The position numbers were made by a program, and so were the translations under genes. A DNA stretch of 64,000 nucleotides from Rhizobium sp. BK650 (GTDB taxonomy: Bacteria > Pseudomonadota > Alphaproteobacteria > Rhizobiales > Rhizobiaceae): the NCBI RefSeq assembly GCF_014195325.1, contig NZ_JACIBK010000002.1, positions 620,001-684,000 on the forward strand, written 5' to 3'. Shown here piece after piece: positions 31,228-38,871 of the stretch; within the stretch, counting starts at the first letter, position 1, and each line of letters opens with the position of its first letter. The notes under the pieces were generated by a model, which worked only from the letters and a program-made list of their open reading frames with translations, searched no databases and was not told the origin of the DNA.

Positions 31228-31677
31228 ATGGCTACCATAAAGACCGATGACGTTTTTTCAATTGCTTCTTTCGATCCGAGCAAGCTGGCCGAGTCCTTCC
31301 GTGACTTCGCTGAAAAGGGTGCTCAGCAGTCCAAGGAAGCCTATGCCAAGCTGAAGTCTGCAGGCGAGGAAGCCGGCAAGACGCTGGAAGCAACGGTCCA
31401 GACCGCACAGGCCGGGACTGTTGAAATTGGCCTCAAGGCAATCGATGTGCTGCGCGTCAATGCCGAAAGCTCTCTTTCTCACATGGAAGCGCTTCTCGGC
31501 GTCAAATCCGTCGCCGAATTCGTCGAGCTGCAGACCTCTTTCCTGCGCAAGCAGGCCGAGCTGACGGTCGAACAGGCGAAGTCGCTGCAGGAAACCGCAA
31601 AGCAGGTTGCCGAGAAGGTTGCAAAGCCTTCCAAGGATGCTGCTGAAAAGGCTGTTGCATCCTTCAAGGCTGCCTGA
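31228..31677 (+). CDS. phaP1: Phasin, PHB-granule-associated protein
   Basis: Coats polyhydroxybutyrate granules and limits their coalescence. The 149-residue product is almost entirely amphipathic helix, with phasin-2 features: FDPSKLAESFRDFAEKGAQQ, ETVQ-like TLEATVQTAQAGTVEIGLKA, and FVELQTSFLRKQAELTVEQA, ending in a Lys/Ala-rich tail (KPSKDAAEKAVASFKAA). Ribosome site AAAGGA. It has its own terminator and two PhaR-box matches upstream. It lies next to cbrA as phaP1 does in S. meliloti. Confidence 0.9.
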   Translation: MATIKTDDVFSIASFDPSKLAESFRDFAEKGAQQSKEAYAKLKSAGEEAGKTLEATVQTAQAGTVEIGLKAIDVLRVNAESSLSHMEALLGVKSVAEFVELQTSFLRKQAELTVEQAKSLQETAKQVAEKVAKPSKDAAEKAVASFKAA

Positions 31678-31700
31678 CCGGTTGCTCTCGATAGCCAATA

Positions 31701-31729
31701 AAAGGCTGGACCATGCGTTCAGCCTTTTT
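31701..31729 (+). terminator. phaP1 terminator
   Basis: Stem AAAGGCTG / CAGCCTTT followed by TT, 23 nt after the phaP1 stop. Confidence 0.85.
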
Positions 31730-31809
31730 GTATATTGAGTGCAAATCGGGGCTTGAATTAAAGTTCAAGTCCTCGTATGTGACCCCCGTCGCGCCAAACG
31801 CGGCATTGT

Positions 31810-31886
31810 GCGGTTGTAGCTCAGTTGGTTAGAGCGCAGGTTTGTGGCACCTGAGGTCAGTGGTTCGACCCCACTCAACCGTACCA
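31810..31886 (+). tRNA. tRNA-His (GTG anticodon)
   Basis: Complete cloverleaf with encoded CCA. Acceptor GCGGTTG pairs with CAACCGT. D arm is GCTC...GAGC, anticodon loop TTGTGGC with GTG, T arm AGTGG-TTCGACC-CCACT. The base before G1 is T and the discriminator is A, so the usual tRNA-His G-1:C73 pair is not encoded, as known for a clade of alphaproteobacteria. Confidence 0.97.
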
Positions 31887-32109
31887 TCTCTCTCATAGGT
31901 AGGTTTTGCTTTTCGGCTATGCACGGCATGGACGCTTTTTGACGTCAAAATGATGCCTGCTCGCATTTTGCTATTGCCGTTAACATTCGTTTACCTATTT
32001 ATGTGCGGTGCGATGCAGCAATTGCCCAATGTCTTCGTTGCGTCGCGAAATGCTGGCGGCTTGCCGCCTGGGGGTAGGGACAATCCACCGAGGCATTAAG
32101 GAGAATTTG

Positions 32110-32349
32110 ATGTCCATTTCTGTTCAGAATATTGAGGAGTCGACCGCTGTTTCCCCGATTGACGTGGCAGCTGCGGTCAAGGGCGCACGCAGTGCGGTTG
32201 GCTACAGCATCGAAGACCTCGCAGTGACCTGCGGTCTGGCCAATGGCGAAATCCTCGAAATTGAAAATGGCGAAAGCGCCGATCCGGCTAAGCTGAAGCG
32301 TATTGCTGCAGCCCTGCAGGTTCCGATTTCTGCCTTCCTGCATATTTGA
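32110..32349 (+). CDS. Small XRE-type helix-turn-helix protein (79 aa)
   Basis: A helix-turn-helix of the Cro/CI type fills residues ~20-77 (VKGARSAVGYSIEDLAVTCGLANGEILEIE..., KRIAAALQVPISAFLHI). It could act as a stand-alone repressor or need a partner. AAGGAG lies 8 nt before ATG 32110. It precedes a DUF4174 gene and a proline-rich small gene, all same strand; the gap to the next gene is 110 nt. Confidence 0.85.
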   Translation: MSISVQNIEESTAVSPIDVAAAVKGARSAVGYSIEDLAVTCGLANGEILEIENGESADPAKLKRIAAALQVPISAFLHI

Positions 32350-32459
32350 CGAGGCGACAGGGCCGACCGACATTTTTGGTCGGCCGTCGTCCGCTTTTGA
32401 GGGAATGGTTGGAACTCTTGTGCCTCCCGCGCCGTTCAACGCTCGACGGGAGTATGTAT

Positions 32460-32897
32460 ATGTCGAAGACCCTTCTTTACGGCGCAACGAAAATCGATGA
32501 GACGAATGCGGCCTATGCGGCTGTTGCCAGTCTCGAACAGTTCCAGTGGAAGAATCGCGTCTTCATTGTCATTGCCGACCGCGACAACTCGCGCGCAGCC
32601 CGTCAGGAAAATCAGTTGCTTTCAGACCGTACCGCTCTTGAGGAGCGGGACATGGTTGTCCTTAAACTTGTCGGATCGAGCATCAAACCCCTGTTTGGAA
32701 GCGGTGACGGACTCGACGGTGAGGCGCTCCGGCAGGAGCTGGACGCGTCCGACACGGGTGAATTTACCGCCTTCCTGCTTGGCAAGGACGGTACTGTAAA
32801 GCTGAAGGTCAGCGAGCCGATCACCTCAGGCGAACTTTTCGCCATCATCGACGGAATGCCGGTGCGCGCTGCCGAAGTCGTCAAGCAAGACAAGTAA
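32460..32897 (+). CDS. DUF4174 domain protein (145 aa)
   Basis: Thioredoxin-fold-like DUF4174 protein: FQWKNRVFIVIADRDNSRAARQ at the N-terminal strand-helix, then ERDMVVLKLVG and GEFTAFLLGKDGTVKLKVSEP, ending with the IDGMPVR segment. Cysteine-free, so not a redox enzyme of thioredoxin type. No signal peptide with this start. ATG 32460 has GGGAG 7 nt upstream; ATG 32454 is too close to it. Function unknown. Confidence 0.82.
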   Translation: MSKTLLYGATKIDETNAAYAAVASLEQFQWKNRVFIVIADRDNSRAARQENQLLSDRTALEERDMVVLKLVGSSIKPLFGSGDGLDGEALRQELDASDTGEFTAFLLGKDGTVKLKVSEPITSGELFAIIDGMPVRAAEVVKQDK

Positions 32898-32927
32898 TCA
32901 GATATTGCAATCGTAAAGGAGCCGGCC

Positions 32928-33128
32928 ATGTCCGTCCCGAACGAACCCATTCCCGACCAGCCGCCGATGCCTTCGCCAGGCTGGAAGCCGGAACCGCCGA
33001 TCAAGGAGCCTGACCCCGACCGCCTGCCGGATGAAACGCCGCGTCCCAATCCAGACGAGAACGAGGAACCGGCAAAGCATCTCTATGGCATCGGCCCGAA
33101 AATCGGAATCGATCTTCGGAAAGCCTGA
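32928..33128 (+). CDS. Proline-rich small protein (66 aa) ending inside a RIME-like repeat
   Basis: Reads MSVPNEPIPDQPPMPSPGWK..., 24% proline and strongly acidic, so likely disordered. AAAGGAG lies 8 nt before the ATG. The last ~12 codons (GIGPKIGIDLRKA and stop) are encoded by the start of an intergenic mosaic repeat whose second copy is at 36149-36242. The original C-terminus was probably replaced when the element inserted. It follows the DUF4174 gene by 30 nt and is probably cotranscribed. Function unknown. Confidence 0.7.
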   Translation: MSVPNEPIPDQPPMPSPGWKPEPPIKEPDPDRLPDETPRPNPDENEEPAKHLYGIGPKIGIDLRKA

Positions 33129-33178
33129 TGCGTAGATTCAAAGAGTTAGAGCGTCCGAATGAACGCGCGGCGCTCTAA
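33088..33178 (+). repeat. RIME-like repeat, family 1, copy A
   Basis: Matches the reverse complement of 36149-36242 at about 90% over its length, including CGGCCCGAAAATCGGAATCG and GTAGATTCAAAGAGTTAGAG. It ends in an imperfect AGAGCG ... GCGCTCT stem and overlaps the last codons of the gene at 32928. Continuous with a family-2 element at 33179. Confidence 0.85.
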
Positions 33179-33227
33179 AGCAATTCCAGCAAAAGTGTGC
33201 AGCGGTTTTGGGCTCGGAATTGCGTAA
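33179..33227 (+). repeat. RIME-like repeat, family 2
   Basis: AGCAATTCCAGCAAAAGTGT ... CGGAATTGCGTAA, an imperfect terminal inverted repeat (GCAATTCC / GGAATTGC) shared with copies at 46637, 48139 and 57419. The two modules side by side give the mosaic form known from rhizobia. Confidence 0.85.
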
Positions 33228-33237
33228 CACCTATCGA

Positions 33238-34119
33238 TTAGAGAAATATCTGCCTTTCCTCATTAACGAGTTCCTGCAGGAAGTCGACGACGCTGCGCAC
33301 GCGCACCAGATCACGCGCGCTTTCGTGATAGGTGGTCCAATAGGCGCGGCGAATGGAAACCTTCGGCAGGATGCGCACCAACTCGAGATATTGCCGGGCG
33401 ATGTAGTCGTGCAGGATGCCAATGCCGGCACCCGAGCGCACCGCCTCTGTCTGACCGATCGCCGTCGAGATCTCGAACCCGGCATCCCAGCTGCGCATGA
33501 CTTCACCGGAGAAATTCAGCGACGCGGTGAAGATCAGATCCTCGACATAGCCGATGCGCGGATGTTCCTTCAGGGAATCGACATCTTCGGGCGTTCCATG
33601 CTGCGCCAGATAATCCCCCGACGCGTAGAGGCCGAGCGTATAATCGGTGAGCTTGGAGGAAACGAGCCGGCCCTGTTCCGGCCGTTCCAGCGTGATGGCG
33701 ATATCCGCCTCGCGCTGCGACAACGAGAAGGAGCGCGGTACCGGCACGAGCTGAATTTTCAGGGCTGGATGGCGCTCGATCAACCTGCCCATACGCGGCG
33801 CGAGGAAGGAAACGCCGAACCCATCGGGCGCGCCGACGCGCACCGTCCCGGCAATGGCCGTATCGGTGTGGCCGAGATTGGCTTGCGCGGCGAGCATCTC
33901 CGTTTCCATCCGCTCGGCCGATCCAAGGAACACTTCGCCTTCGGCCGTCAGCTCGCAGCCATTCGTGCGTCTGATGAAAAGCCTCGTCTTCAGTGCCTCT
34001 TCCAATGAAGTCAGCCTGCGCGAGAGCGTGGCGTGGTTGAGCCCCAGCCGTTTTGATGCGGCGAGGATTTGCCCGGTACGGGCAACGGCGAGGAAAATGC
34101 GAACGTCGTCCCAGTTCAT
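33238..34119 (-). CDS. LysR-family transcriptional regulator
   Basis: A 293-residue LysR protein: N-terminal helix-turn-helix ~residues 3-60 (ILAASKRLGLNHATLSRRLTS), then an effector domain with GTVRVGAPDGFGVSFLAPRM. Close to the family regulating adjacent dehydrogenases. Its start overlaps the stop of the ABM gene by 4 nt, so both are one transcript read away from mmsA. It may control mmsA. Confidence 0.9.
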   Translation of the reverse strand: MNWDDVRIFLAVARTGQILAASKRLGLNHATLSRRLTSLEEALKTRLFIRRTNGCELTAEGEVFLGSAERMETEMLAAQANLGHTDTAIAGTVRVGAPDGFGVSFLAPRMGRLIERHPALKIQLVPVPRSFSLSQREADIAITLERPEQGRLVSSKLTDYTLGLYASGDYLAQHGTPEDVDSLKEHPRIGYVEDLIFTASLNFSGEVMRSWDAGFEISTAIGQTEAVRSGAGIGILHDYIARQYLELVRILPKVSIRRAYWTTYHESARDLVRVRSVVDFLQELVNEERQIFL

Positions 34120-34430
34120 GGCTTGGCGCGCATCACGATCGGATCGACATCGATCAGCGTCAGCGACGTGACCATGCCTGATGTCTCGGTTTTGTATTTG
34201 AGGAAATGCGGCGTCTGCAGATGAGCCTCGTACGCTTGCCGGTCGGCGTAAACTTCGAGGATACGGATCTTGTTCGGATGATCCTTGATGGCGACGGCGT
34301 TCAAGGAAATGACGCCGTCCTCCAGCGCAACGGATGCTTCGATTTCCTCGGTCAGCAGCGCGCGATAGGTTTCGATCGTGTCCGGATCGATCTCCAGTTC
34401 CGCCATTCTCACGACAGGTTTCCCACTCAT
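34116..34430 (-). CDS. Antibiotic-biosynthesis-monooxygenase (ABM) fold protein
   Basis: A 104-residue YgiN-like ABM dimeric alpha/beta-barrel protein, MSGKPVVRMAELEIDPDT..., with FLKYKTETSGMVTSLTLIDV at the end. Members oxidise quinones or phenolic compounds without cofactor, or are just small barrels of unknown role. ATG 34430 is preferred to 34487 because the extra residues do not fit. ATGA overlap with the LysR gene downstream. Confidence 0.82.
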   Translation of the reverse strand: MSGKPVVRMAELEIDPDTIETYRALLTEEIEASVALEDGVISLNAVAIKDHPNKIRILEVYADRQAYEAHLQTPHFLKYKTETSGMVTSLTLIDVDPIVMRAKP

Positions 34431-34600
34431 CGATCCGATCTTCCCTTTGACTTGTCTACATGCCGTGCCAGTTTGAGGTAGCAGCATCGGTTACAGCGTT
34501 GAGCTATAATACGCGCACAACGGTTGCTTAATATAGCGCATTGATTTGTGAAAATTGAAGTGCGATTGTTGCGTCATCCAAAAGATCAGGAGGAACACCC

Positions 34601-36097
34601 ATGCGTGAGATTGGTCATTTCATCGGCGGCAAGAAGGTCGCCGGCACCAGCGGCCGCACCAGCGACGTTTTCAACCCGGCAACCGGAGAAGTGCAGGCAA
34701 AGGTCGCGCTGGCAAGCGTCGAAGAACTCCGCGCCGCCGTTGCGAACGCCAAGGCCGCGCAGCCGAAATGGGCAGCGACCAACCCGCAGCGGCGCGCCCG
34801 AGTTTTCTTCAAGTTCGTCGACCTCCTGAATCAGCATATGGACGAGCTTGCGACGCTGCTTTCCAGCGAGCATGGAAAGACGGTCGAGGACTCCAAGGGT
34901 GATGTCATCCGCGGTCTCGAAGTCTGCGAATTCGTCTGCGGCATCCCGCACCTTGCCAAGGGCGAATTCACCGAAGGCGCCGGTCCGGCGATCGACATGT
35001 ATTCCATCCGCCAGCCGGTCGGCATCGGCGCCGGTATTACGCCCTTCAACTTCCCGGGCATGATCCCGATGTGGATGTTCGCCCCGGCGATCGCCTGCGG
35101 CAACGCCTTCATCCTGAAGCCTTCCGAGCGCGATCCGTCTCTGCCGATCCGTCTTGCCGAACTGATGATCGAAGCCGGTCTGCCGGCCGGCATCCTGAAC
35201 GTCGTCAACGGCGACAAGACCGCAGTCGATGCGATCCTCACGGATCCCGATATCGGGGCCGTTTCCTTCGTCGGTTCCACGCCGATCGCTCGTTATGTTT
35301 ATGGGACGGCTGCATCGAACGGCAAGCGCGCCCAGTGCTTCGGCGGCGCCAAGAACCACATGATCATCATGCCGGATGCCGATATGGATCAGGCCGTCAA
35401 CGCACTGATGGGTGCTGGTTACGGTTCGGCCGGCGAGCGCTGCATGGCCGTCTCCGTTGCCGTTCCGGTCGGCGAGGAAACCGCTAACCGCCTCGTCGAA
35501 AAGCTGGCGCCGAAGATCGAGTCCCTGCGCATCGGTCCTTACACCGACGAAAAGGCCGACATGGGCCCGGTTGTCACCAAGGATGCCTATAACCGCATTC
35601 AGGGCCTGATCAACAAGGGTATCGAAGAGGGCGCCAAGCTCGTCGTCGACGGCCGCGATTTCAAGCTCCAGGGCTATGAGGACGGCTATTTCGTCGGCGG
35701 CTGCCTGTTCGACAACGTCACGCCCGAGATGGAAATCTACAAGACCGAGATATTTGGACCGGTTCTCTCGGTCGTCCGTGCCCATAATTACGAGGAAGCG
35801 CTCTCCCTGCCGATGAAGCACGAATACGGCAATGGCGTCGCGATCTTCACCCGCGACGGCGACGCCGCCCGCGACTTCGCCTCCCGCGTCAATATCGGCA
35901 TGATCGGCATCAACGTTCCGATCCCGGTGCCGCTCGCTTACCATTCCTTCGGTGGTTGGAAGGCGTCGAGCTTCGGCGATCTCAACCAGCATGGCACGGA
36001 TTCGATCAAGTTCTGGACCCGGACCAAGACCGTCACCGCCCGCTGGCCTTCGGGCATCAAGGGCGATGCCGAGTTCGTCATGCCGACGATGAAGTGA
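34601..36097 (+). CDS. mmsA: CoA-acylating methylmalonate-semialdehyde dehydrogenase
   Basis: Oxidises malonate/methylmalonate semialdehyde to acetyl-CoA or propionyl-CoA with NAD+, in valine and myo-inositol breakdown (the same enzyme is called iolA). The 498-residue ALDH product has NFPGMIPMWMFAPAIACGN, KPSERDPSLP, the glutamate replacement region, and catalytic Cys281 in GERCMAV. The C-terminal GVAIFTRDG and SFGGWKASSFGDLNQHG are standard. CAGGAGG before the ATG. Divergent from ABM-LysR. Followed by a terminator and a repeat with a perfect 15-bp stem. Confidence 0.95.
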   Translation: MREIGHFIGGKKVAGTSGRTSDVFNPATGEVQAKVALASVEELRAAVANAKAAQPKWAATNPQRRARVFFKFVDLLNQHMDELATLLSSEHGKTVEDSKGDVIRGLEVCEFVCGIPHLAKGEFTEGAGPAIDMYSIRQPVGIGAGITPFNFPGMIPMWMFAPAIACGNAFILKPSERDPSLPIRLAELMIEAGLPAGILNVVNGDKTAVDAILTDPDIGAVSFVGSTPIARYVYGTAASNGKRAQCFGGAKNHMIIMPDADMDQAVNALMGAGYGSAGERCMAVSVAVPVGEETANRLVEKLAPKIESLRIGPYTDEKADMGPVVTKDAYNRIQGLINKGIEEGAKLVVDGRDFKLQGYEDGYFVGGCLFDNVTPEMEIYKTEIFGPVLSVVRAHNYEEALSLPMKHEYGNGVAIFTRDGDAARDFASRVNIGMIGINVPIPVPLAYHSFGGWKASSFGDLNQHGTDSIKFWTRTKTVTARWPSGIKGDAEFVMPTMK

Positions 36098-36122
36098 GCC
36101 GAACAACTTTCTTATTTTGGAG

Positions 36123-36144
36123 CGGGCCTGAAAAGGCCCGTTTT
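36123..36144 (+). terminator. mmsA terminator
   Basis: Stem CGGGCCT / AGGCCCG with a 4-nt loop followed by TTTT, 25 nt after the mmsA stop. Confidence 0.9.
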
Positions 36145-36148
36145 CATT

Positions 36149-36242
36149 AGAGCGCCGTGCGTTCTTCAACGCACGGCGCTCTAACTCTTTGAATCTACGC
36201 ACAAGCTTTGCGAAAATCGATTCCGATTTTCGGGCCGATGCG
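36149..36242 (-). repeat. RIME-like repeat, family 1, copy B (inverted)
   Basis: Inverted relative to copy A at 33088-33178. It contains a perfect 15-bp stem with 4-nt loop (AGAGCGCCGTGCGTT ... AACGCACGGCGCTCT, 36149-36182). The two copies bracket the LysR-ABM-mmsA block. Confidence 0.88.
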
Positions 36243-36295
36243 GTGGAGAATCGTGCGGCGAGCAGCCGCGGGAAACGTGAATGTGAATTTCATAT

Positions 36296-36330
36296 TTTGG
36301 AATTGTTCAAAACTGCGAAAGCCACTATAT
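36296..36330 (+). promoter_or_regulatory. rirA promoter with Irr-box (ICE)-like palindrome
   Basis: TTTGGAATTGTTCAAAA (36296-36312) agrees with the ICE consensus TTTRGAAYNRTTCYAAA at all but one position. It overlaps a -35-like TTGTTC (36303), 16 bp upstream of a -10-like CTATAT (36325-36330). Irr is reported to repress rirA under low iron in related bacteria. The consensus is from memory. Confidence 0.6.
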
Positions 36331-36360
36331 ACGCTCTGTAAAGAGATTCAGGAGATCGGC

Positions 36361-36840
36361 ATGCGGTTGACGAAGCAGACCAACTATGCGGTTCGCATGT
36401 TGATGTATTGTGCAGCCAATGAAGGACAGTTGAGCCGGATCCCGGAAATCGCCAGGGCATACGGTGTTTCCGAGCTTTTCCTTTTCAAGATCCTGCAGCC
36501 ACTCAACAAGGCGGGCCTGGTCGAGACGGTACGCGGCCGCAATGGCGGCGTGCGCCTTGGCAAGCCGGCGACCAATATCAGCCTCTTCGACGTAGTAAAG
36601 GTCACAGAAGACAGCTTCGCGATGGCGGAGTGCTTCGAAGACGGCGCGATCGACTGCCCGCTGGTCGACAGCTGCGGCTTGAACTCCGCGCTGCGCAAGG
36701 CGCTCAATGCTTTCTTCGACGTGCTGACCGAATATTCGATCGACGATCTGGTCAAGGCACGGCCGCAGATCAACTTCCTGCTCGGCTTGACCGGCGACCA
36801 CGATTATCGCAAGCCCGCGGTTCCCGCGCCGGCCGCCTGA
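36361..36840 (+). CDS. rirA: Rrf2-family iron-responsive regulator RirA
   Basis: Iron-sulfur-cluster repressor of iron-uptake genes in rhizobia. The 159-residue protein has the N-terminal winged helix MRLTKQTNYAVRMLMYCAAN, then the recognition region GVSELFLFKILQPLNKAGLV and GRNGGVRLGKPA. The three cluster-ligand cysteines are Cys91, Cys99 and Cys105 (MAECFEDGAIDCPLVDSCG). Length and Cys spacing match RirA rather than IscR. AGGAG precedes the ATG. Own terminator. Irr-box-like site upstream. Confidence 0.95.
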   Translation: MRLTKQTNYAVRMLMYCAANEGQLSRIPEIARAYGVSELFLFKILQPLNKAGLVETVRGRNGGVRLGKPATNISLFDVVKVTEDSFAMAECFEDGAIDCPLVDSCGLNSALRKALNAFFDVLTEYSIDDLVKARPQINFLLGLTGDHDYRKPAVPAPAA

Positions 36841-37188
36841 TAGGGCAAATATTCTGATGTTGTTATAAACCACGGTCACTTTCGTTGGCCGTGGTTTTTC
36901 ATTGGCGCTTCAGAGACTGTTGATATATCAGGGGAATCTGAAACCGCTTTCACCGCCGTTGGCGACGCGAAATTATACCAAAAGCGACGGGAATCGGATC
37001 AAATCTGCCTTAATCTTGCCAATCTTGGTCTATTTTTGACCGAAAATTTCTAAAATTGTTTTTCTGGAAAAATTTTCTGCGCACGCCGTTGCTTTCAGCA
37101 AATAAATATCGTTCCATCGGCCCGCTGATCGGGGTAATGAGCGCCGATCTCTAAAGATCAAAAAAGAACAAACCTGGGAAACGACATC
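36841..37188. other. rirA-dppA intergenic region
   Basis: Holds the rirA terminator (36868-36899) and about 290 bp of AT-rich sequence with the dppA promoter. No gene or exact regulatory match seen. Confidence 0.5.
36868..36899 (+). terminator. rirA terminator
   Basis: Stem AACCACGG / CCGTGGTT with trailing Ts, 28 nt after the rirA stop. Confidence 0.9.
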
Positions 37189-38784
37189 ATGAAAAAGTTC
37201 TCTGTCCTGCTCGCAGCGACAGCCCTGGCTTCGGTCATGGCCACCGCCGCGTATTCAAAGACGCTTGTCTATTGCTCCGAAGGATCGCCGGAAGGCTTCG
37301 ATCCGAGCCTCTATACCGCGGGCACGACCTTCGACGCTTCTTCGCGTACGGTTTACAGCCGCCTCGTCGAATTCAAGCATGGCGGTACGGAGATCGAGCC
37401 TGGTGTCGCCGACAGCTGGACGGTTTCCCCCGACGGCAAGGAATATACCTTCAAGCTGCATCCCGGCGTGAAGTTCCAGACGACCGATTTCTTCACCCCG
37501 TCGCGTGATCTCACCGCTGACGACGTCGTCTTCTCCTTCGAGCGCCAGATCAAGTCCGACAATCCGTGGAACAAGTATGTCGAGGGCGGTTCTTACGAAT
37601 ACGCTGCCGGCATGGGCTTCCCTGAACTCATCAAGTCGGTCGAGAAGGTCGACGACCTGACGGTCAAGTTCACGCTCAACCATCCGGAAGCCCCGTTCCT
37701 GGCCGATCTCGCCATGGACTTCGCGTCGATCGTTTCCAAGGAATATGCCGACAAGCTCGCAGCCGACGGCAAGATGGCTCAGCTCAACCAGCAGCCGCTC
37801 GGCACCGGTCCGTTCACCTTCGTCGCCTACCAGCCGGATGCCGTCATCCGCTACAAGGCCAACGAAAGCTACTTCAAGGGCAAGGAAAAGATCGACGATC
37901 TCGTCTTCGCGATCACCCCGGATGCCGCTGTCCGCGCCCAGAAGCTGAAGGCCGGCGAATGCCACCTCATCCCTTACCCGAACGCTGCTGACGTTGCCGA
38001 CCTCAAGAAGGAAACCAACCTCACCGTCATGGAACAGCCGGGCCTGAACGTCGGCTTCCTCGCTTACAACACCCAGCAGGCTCCGTTCGACAAGCCGGAA
38101 GTTCGCCGCGCTCTGAACATGGCGATCAATAAGAAGGCGATTATCGACGCCGTCTTCCAGGGTGCCGCCCAGGTTGCCAAGAACCCGATCCCGCCGACCA
38201 TGTGGTCCTACAACGACAAGATCCAGGACGACAAGTACGATCCGGAAGGTGCCAAGAAGGCTCTCGAGGCCGCTGGCGCGAAGGGTCTCTCCATGAAGGT
38301 CTGGGCAATGCCGGTTTCGCGTCCGTACATGCTGAACGCTCGCCGCGCTGCCGAACTCATTCAGGCAGACTTTGCCAAGATCGGCGTCAATGTCGAGATC
38401 GTTACCCATGAATGGGCCGAATACCTGAAGCTCTCCTCCGACGTGAAGCGCGATGGCGCCGTCATCCTCGGCTGGACCGGCGACAACGGCGACCCCGATA
38501 ACTTCATGGACACGCTGCTCGGCTGCGATGCCGTCGGCGGCAACAACCGCGCTCAGTGGTGCAACAAGGATTACGACGCGCTGATGACCAAGGCCAAGGA
38601 AACGGCTGACGTTGCGGCTCGCACGAAATTCTACGAAGAAGCTCAGGAAATCTTCAAGAAGGAAGCTCCCTGGGCTCCGCTCGACCACTCGCTGGTCTTC
38701 GTTCCCGTCAGCAAGAAAGTGTCGGGCTTCCACATGGATCCGCTCGGTATCCACCGCTTCGATGGCGTCGATATCGCCGAATAA
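37189..38784 (+). CDS. dppA: Dipeptide / delta-aminolevulinate ABC transporter, binding protein
   Basis: Periplasmic binding protein (SBP_bac_5) for dipeptides, and in rhizobia also delta-aminolevulinic acid. The 531-residue product has a signal peptide at residues 1-23 (MKKFSVLLAATALASVMATA). The family signature LVYCSEGSPEGFDPSLYTAGTT follows, with typical VTHEWAEYLKLSSDVKRDG. AACCTGGGAAACGACATC before ATG is a weak ribosome site. First of dppABCDF. Two large hairpins follow its stop, as often after the abundant binding protein. Confidence 0.93.
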   Translation: MKKFSVLLAATALASVMATAAYSKTLVYCSEGSPEGFDPSLYTAGTTFDASSRTVYSRLVEFKHGGTEIEPGVADSWTVSPDGKEYTFKLHPGVKFQTTDFFTPSRDLTADDVVFSFERQIKSDNPWNKYVEGGSYEYAAGMGFPELIKSVEKVDDLTVKFTLNHPEAPFLADLAMDFASIVSKEYADKLAADGKMAQLNQQPLGTGPFTFVAYQPDAVIRYKANESYFKGKEKIDDLVFAITPDAAVRAQKLKAGECHLIPYPNAADVADLKKETNLTVMEQPGLNVGFLAYNTQQAPFDKPEVRRALNMAINKKAIIDAVFQGAAQVAKNPIPPTMWSYNDKIQDDKYDPEGAKKALEAAGAKGLSMKVWAMPVSRPYMLNARRAAELIQADFAKIGVNVEIVTHEWAEYLKLSSDVKRDGAVILGWTGDNGDPDNFMDTLLGCDAVGGNNRAQWCNKDYDALMTKAKETADVAARTKFYEEAQEIFKKEAPWAPLDHSLVFVPVSKKVSGFHMDPLGIHRFDGVDIAE

Positions 38785-38799
38785 GAAAAATGATAAACT

Positions 38800-38851
38800 G
38801 CCCGGCTGAAACCGGGCCAGACCGGCGGTCAGGTCTCCACCTGACCGCCGG
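38800..38851 (+). terminator. Paired hairpins between dppA and dppB
   Basis: GCCCGG/CCGGGC (38800-38817), then a 13-bp stem CCGGCGGTCAGGT / ACCTGACCGCCGG with a 4-nt loop (38822-38851). No T tract, so RNA-stabilising or attenuating rather than a full terminator. Confidence 0.7.
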
Positions 38852-38871
38852 AAACTATTGGACAACCTGCT

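Noticed and set aside
32346..32459. Upstream extension of the DUF4174 protein
   Set aside because: The extra 38 residues include Arg-rich shadow sequence; the ribosome site is just before 32460.
34586..36202. 538-codon reverse ORF over mmsA
   Set aside because: Antisense shadow; mmsA motifs are complete on the + strand.
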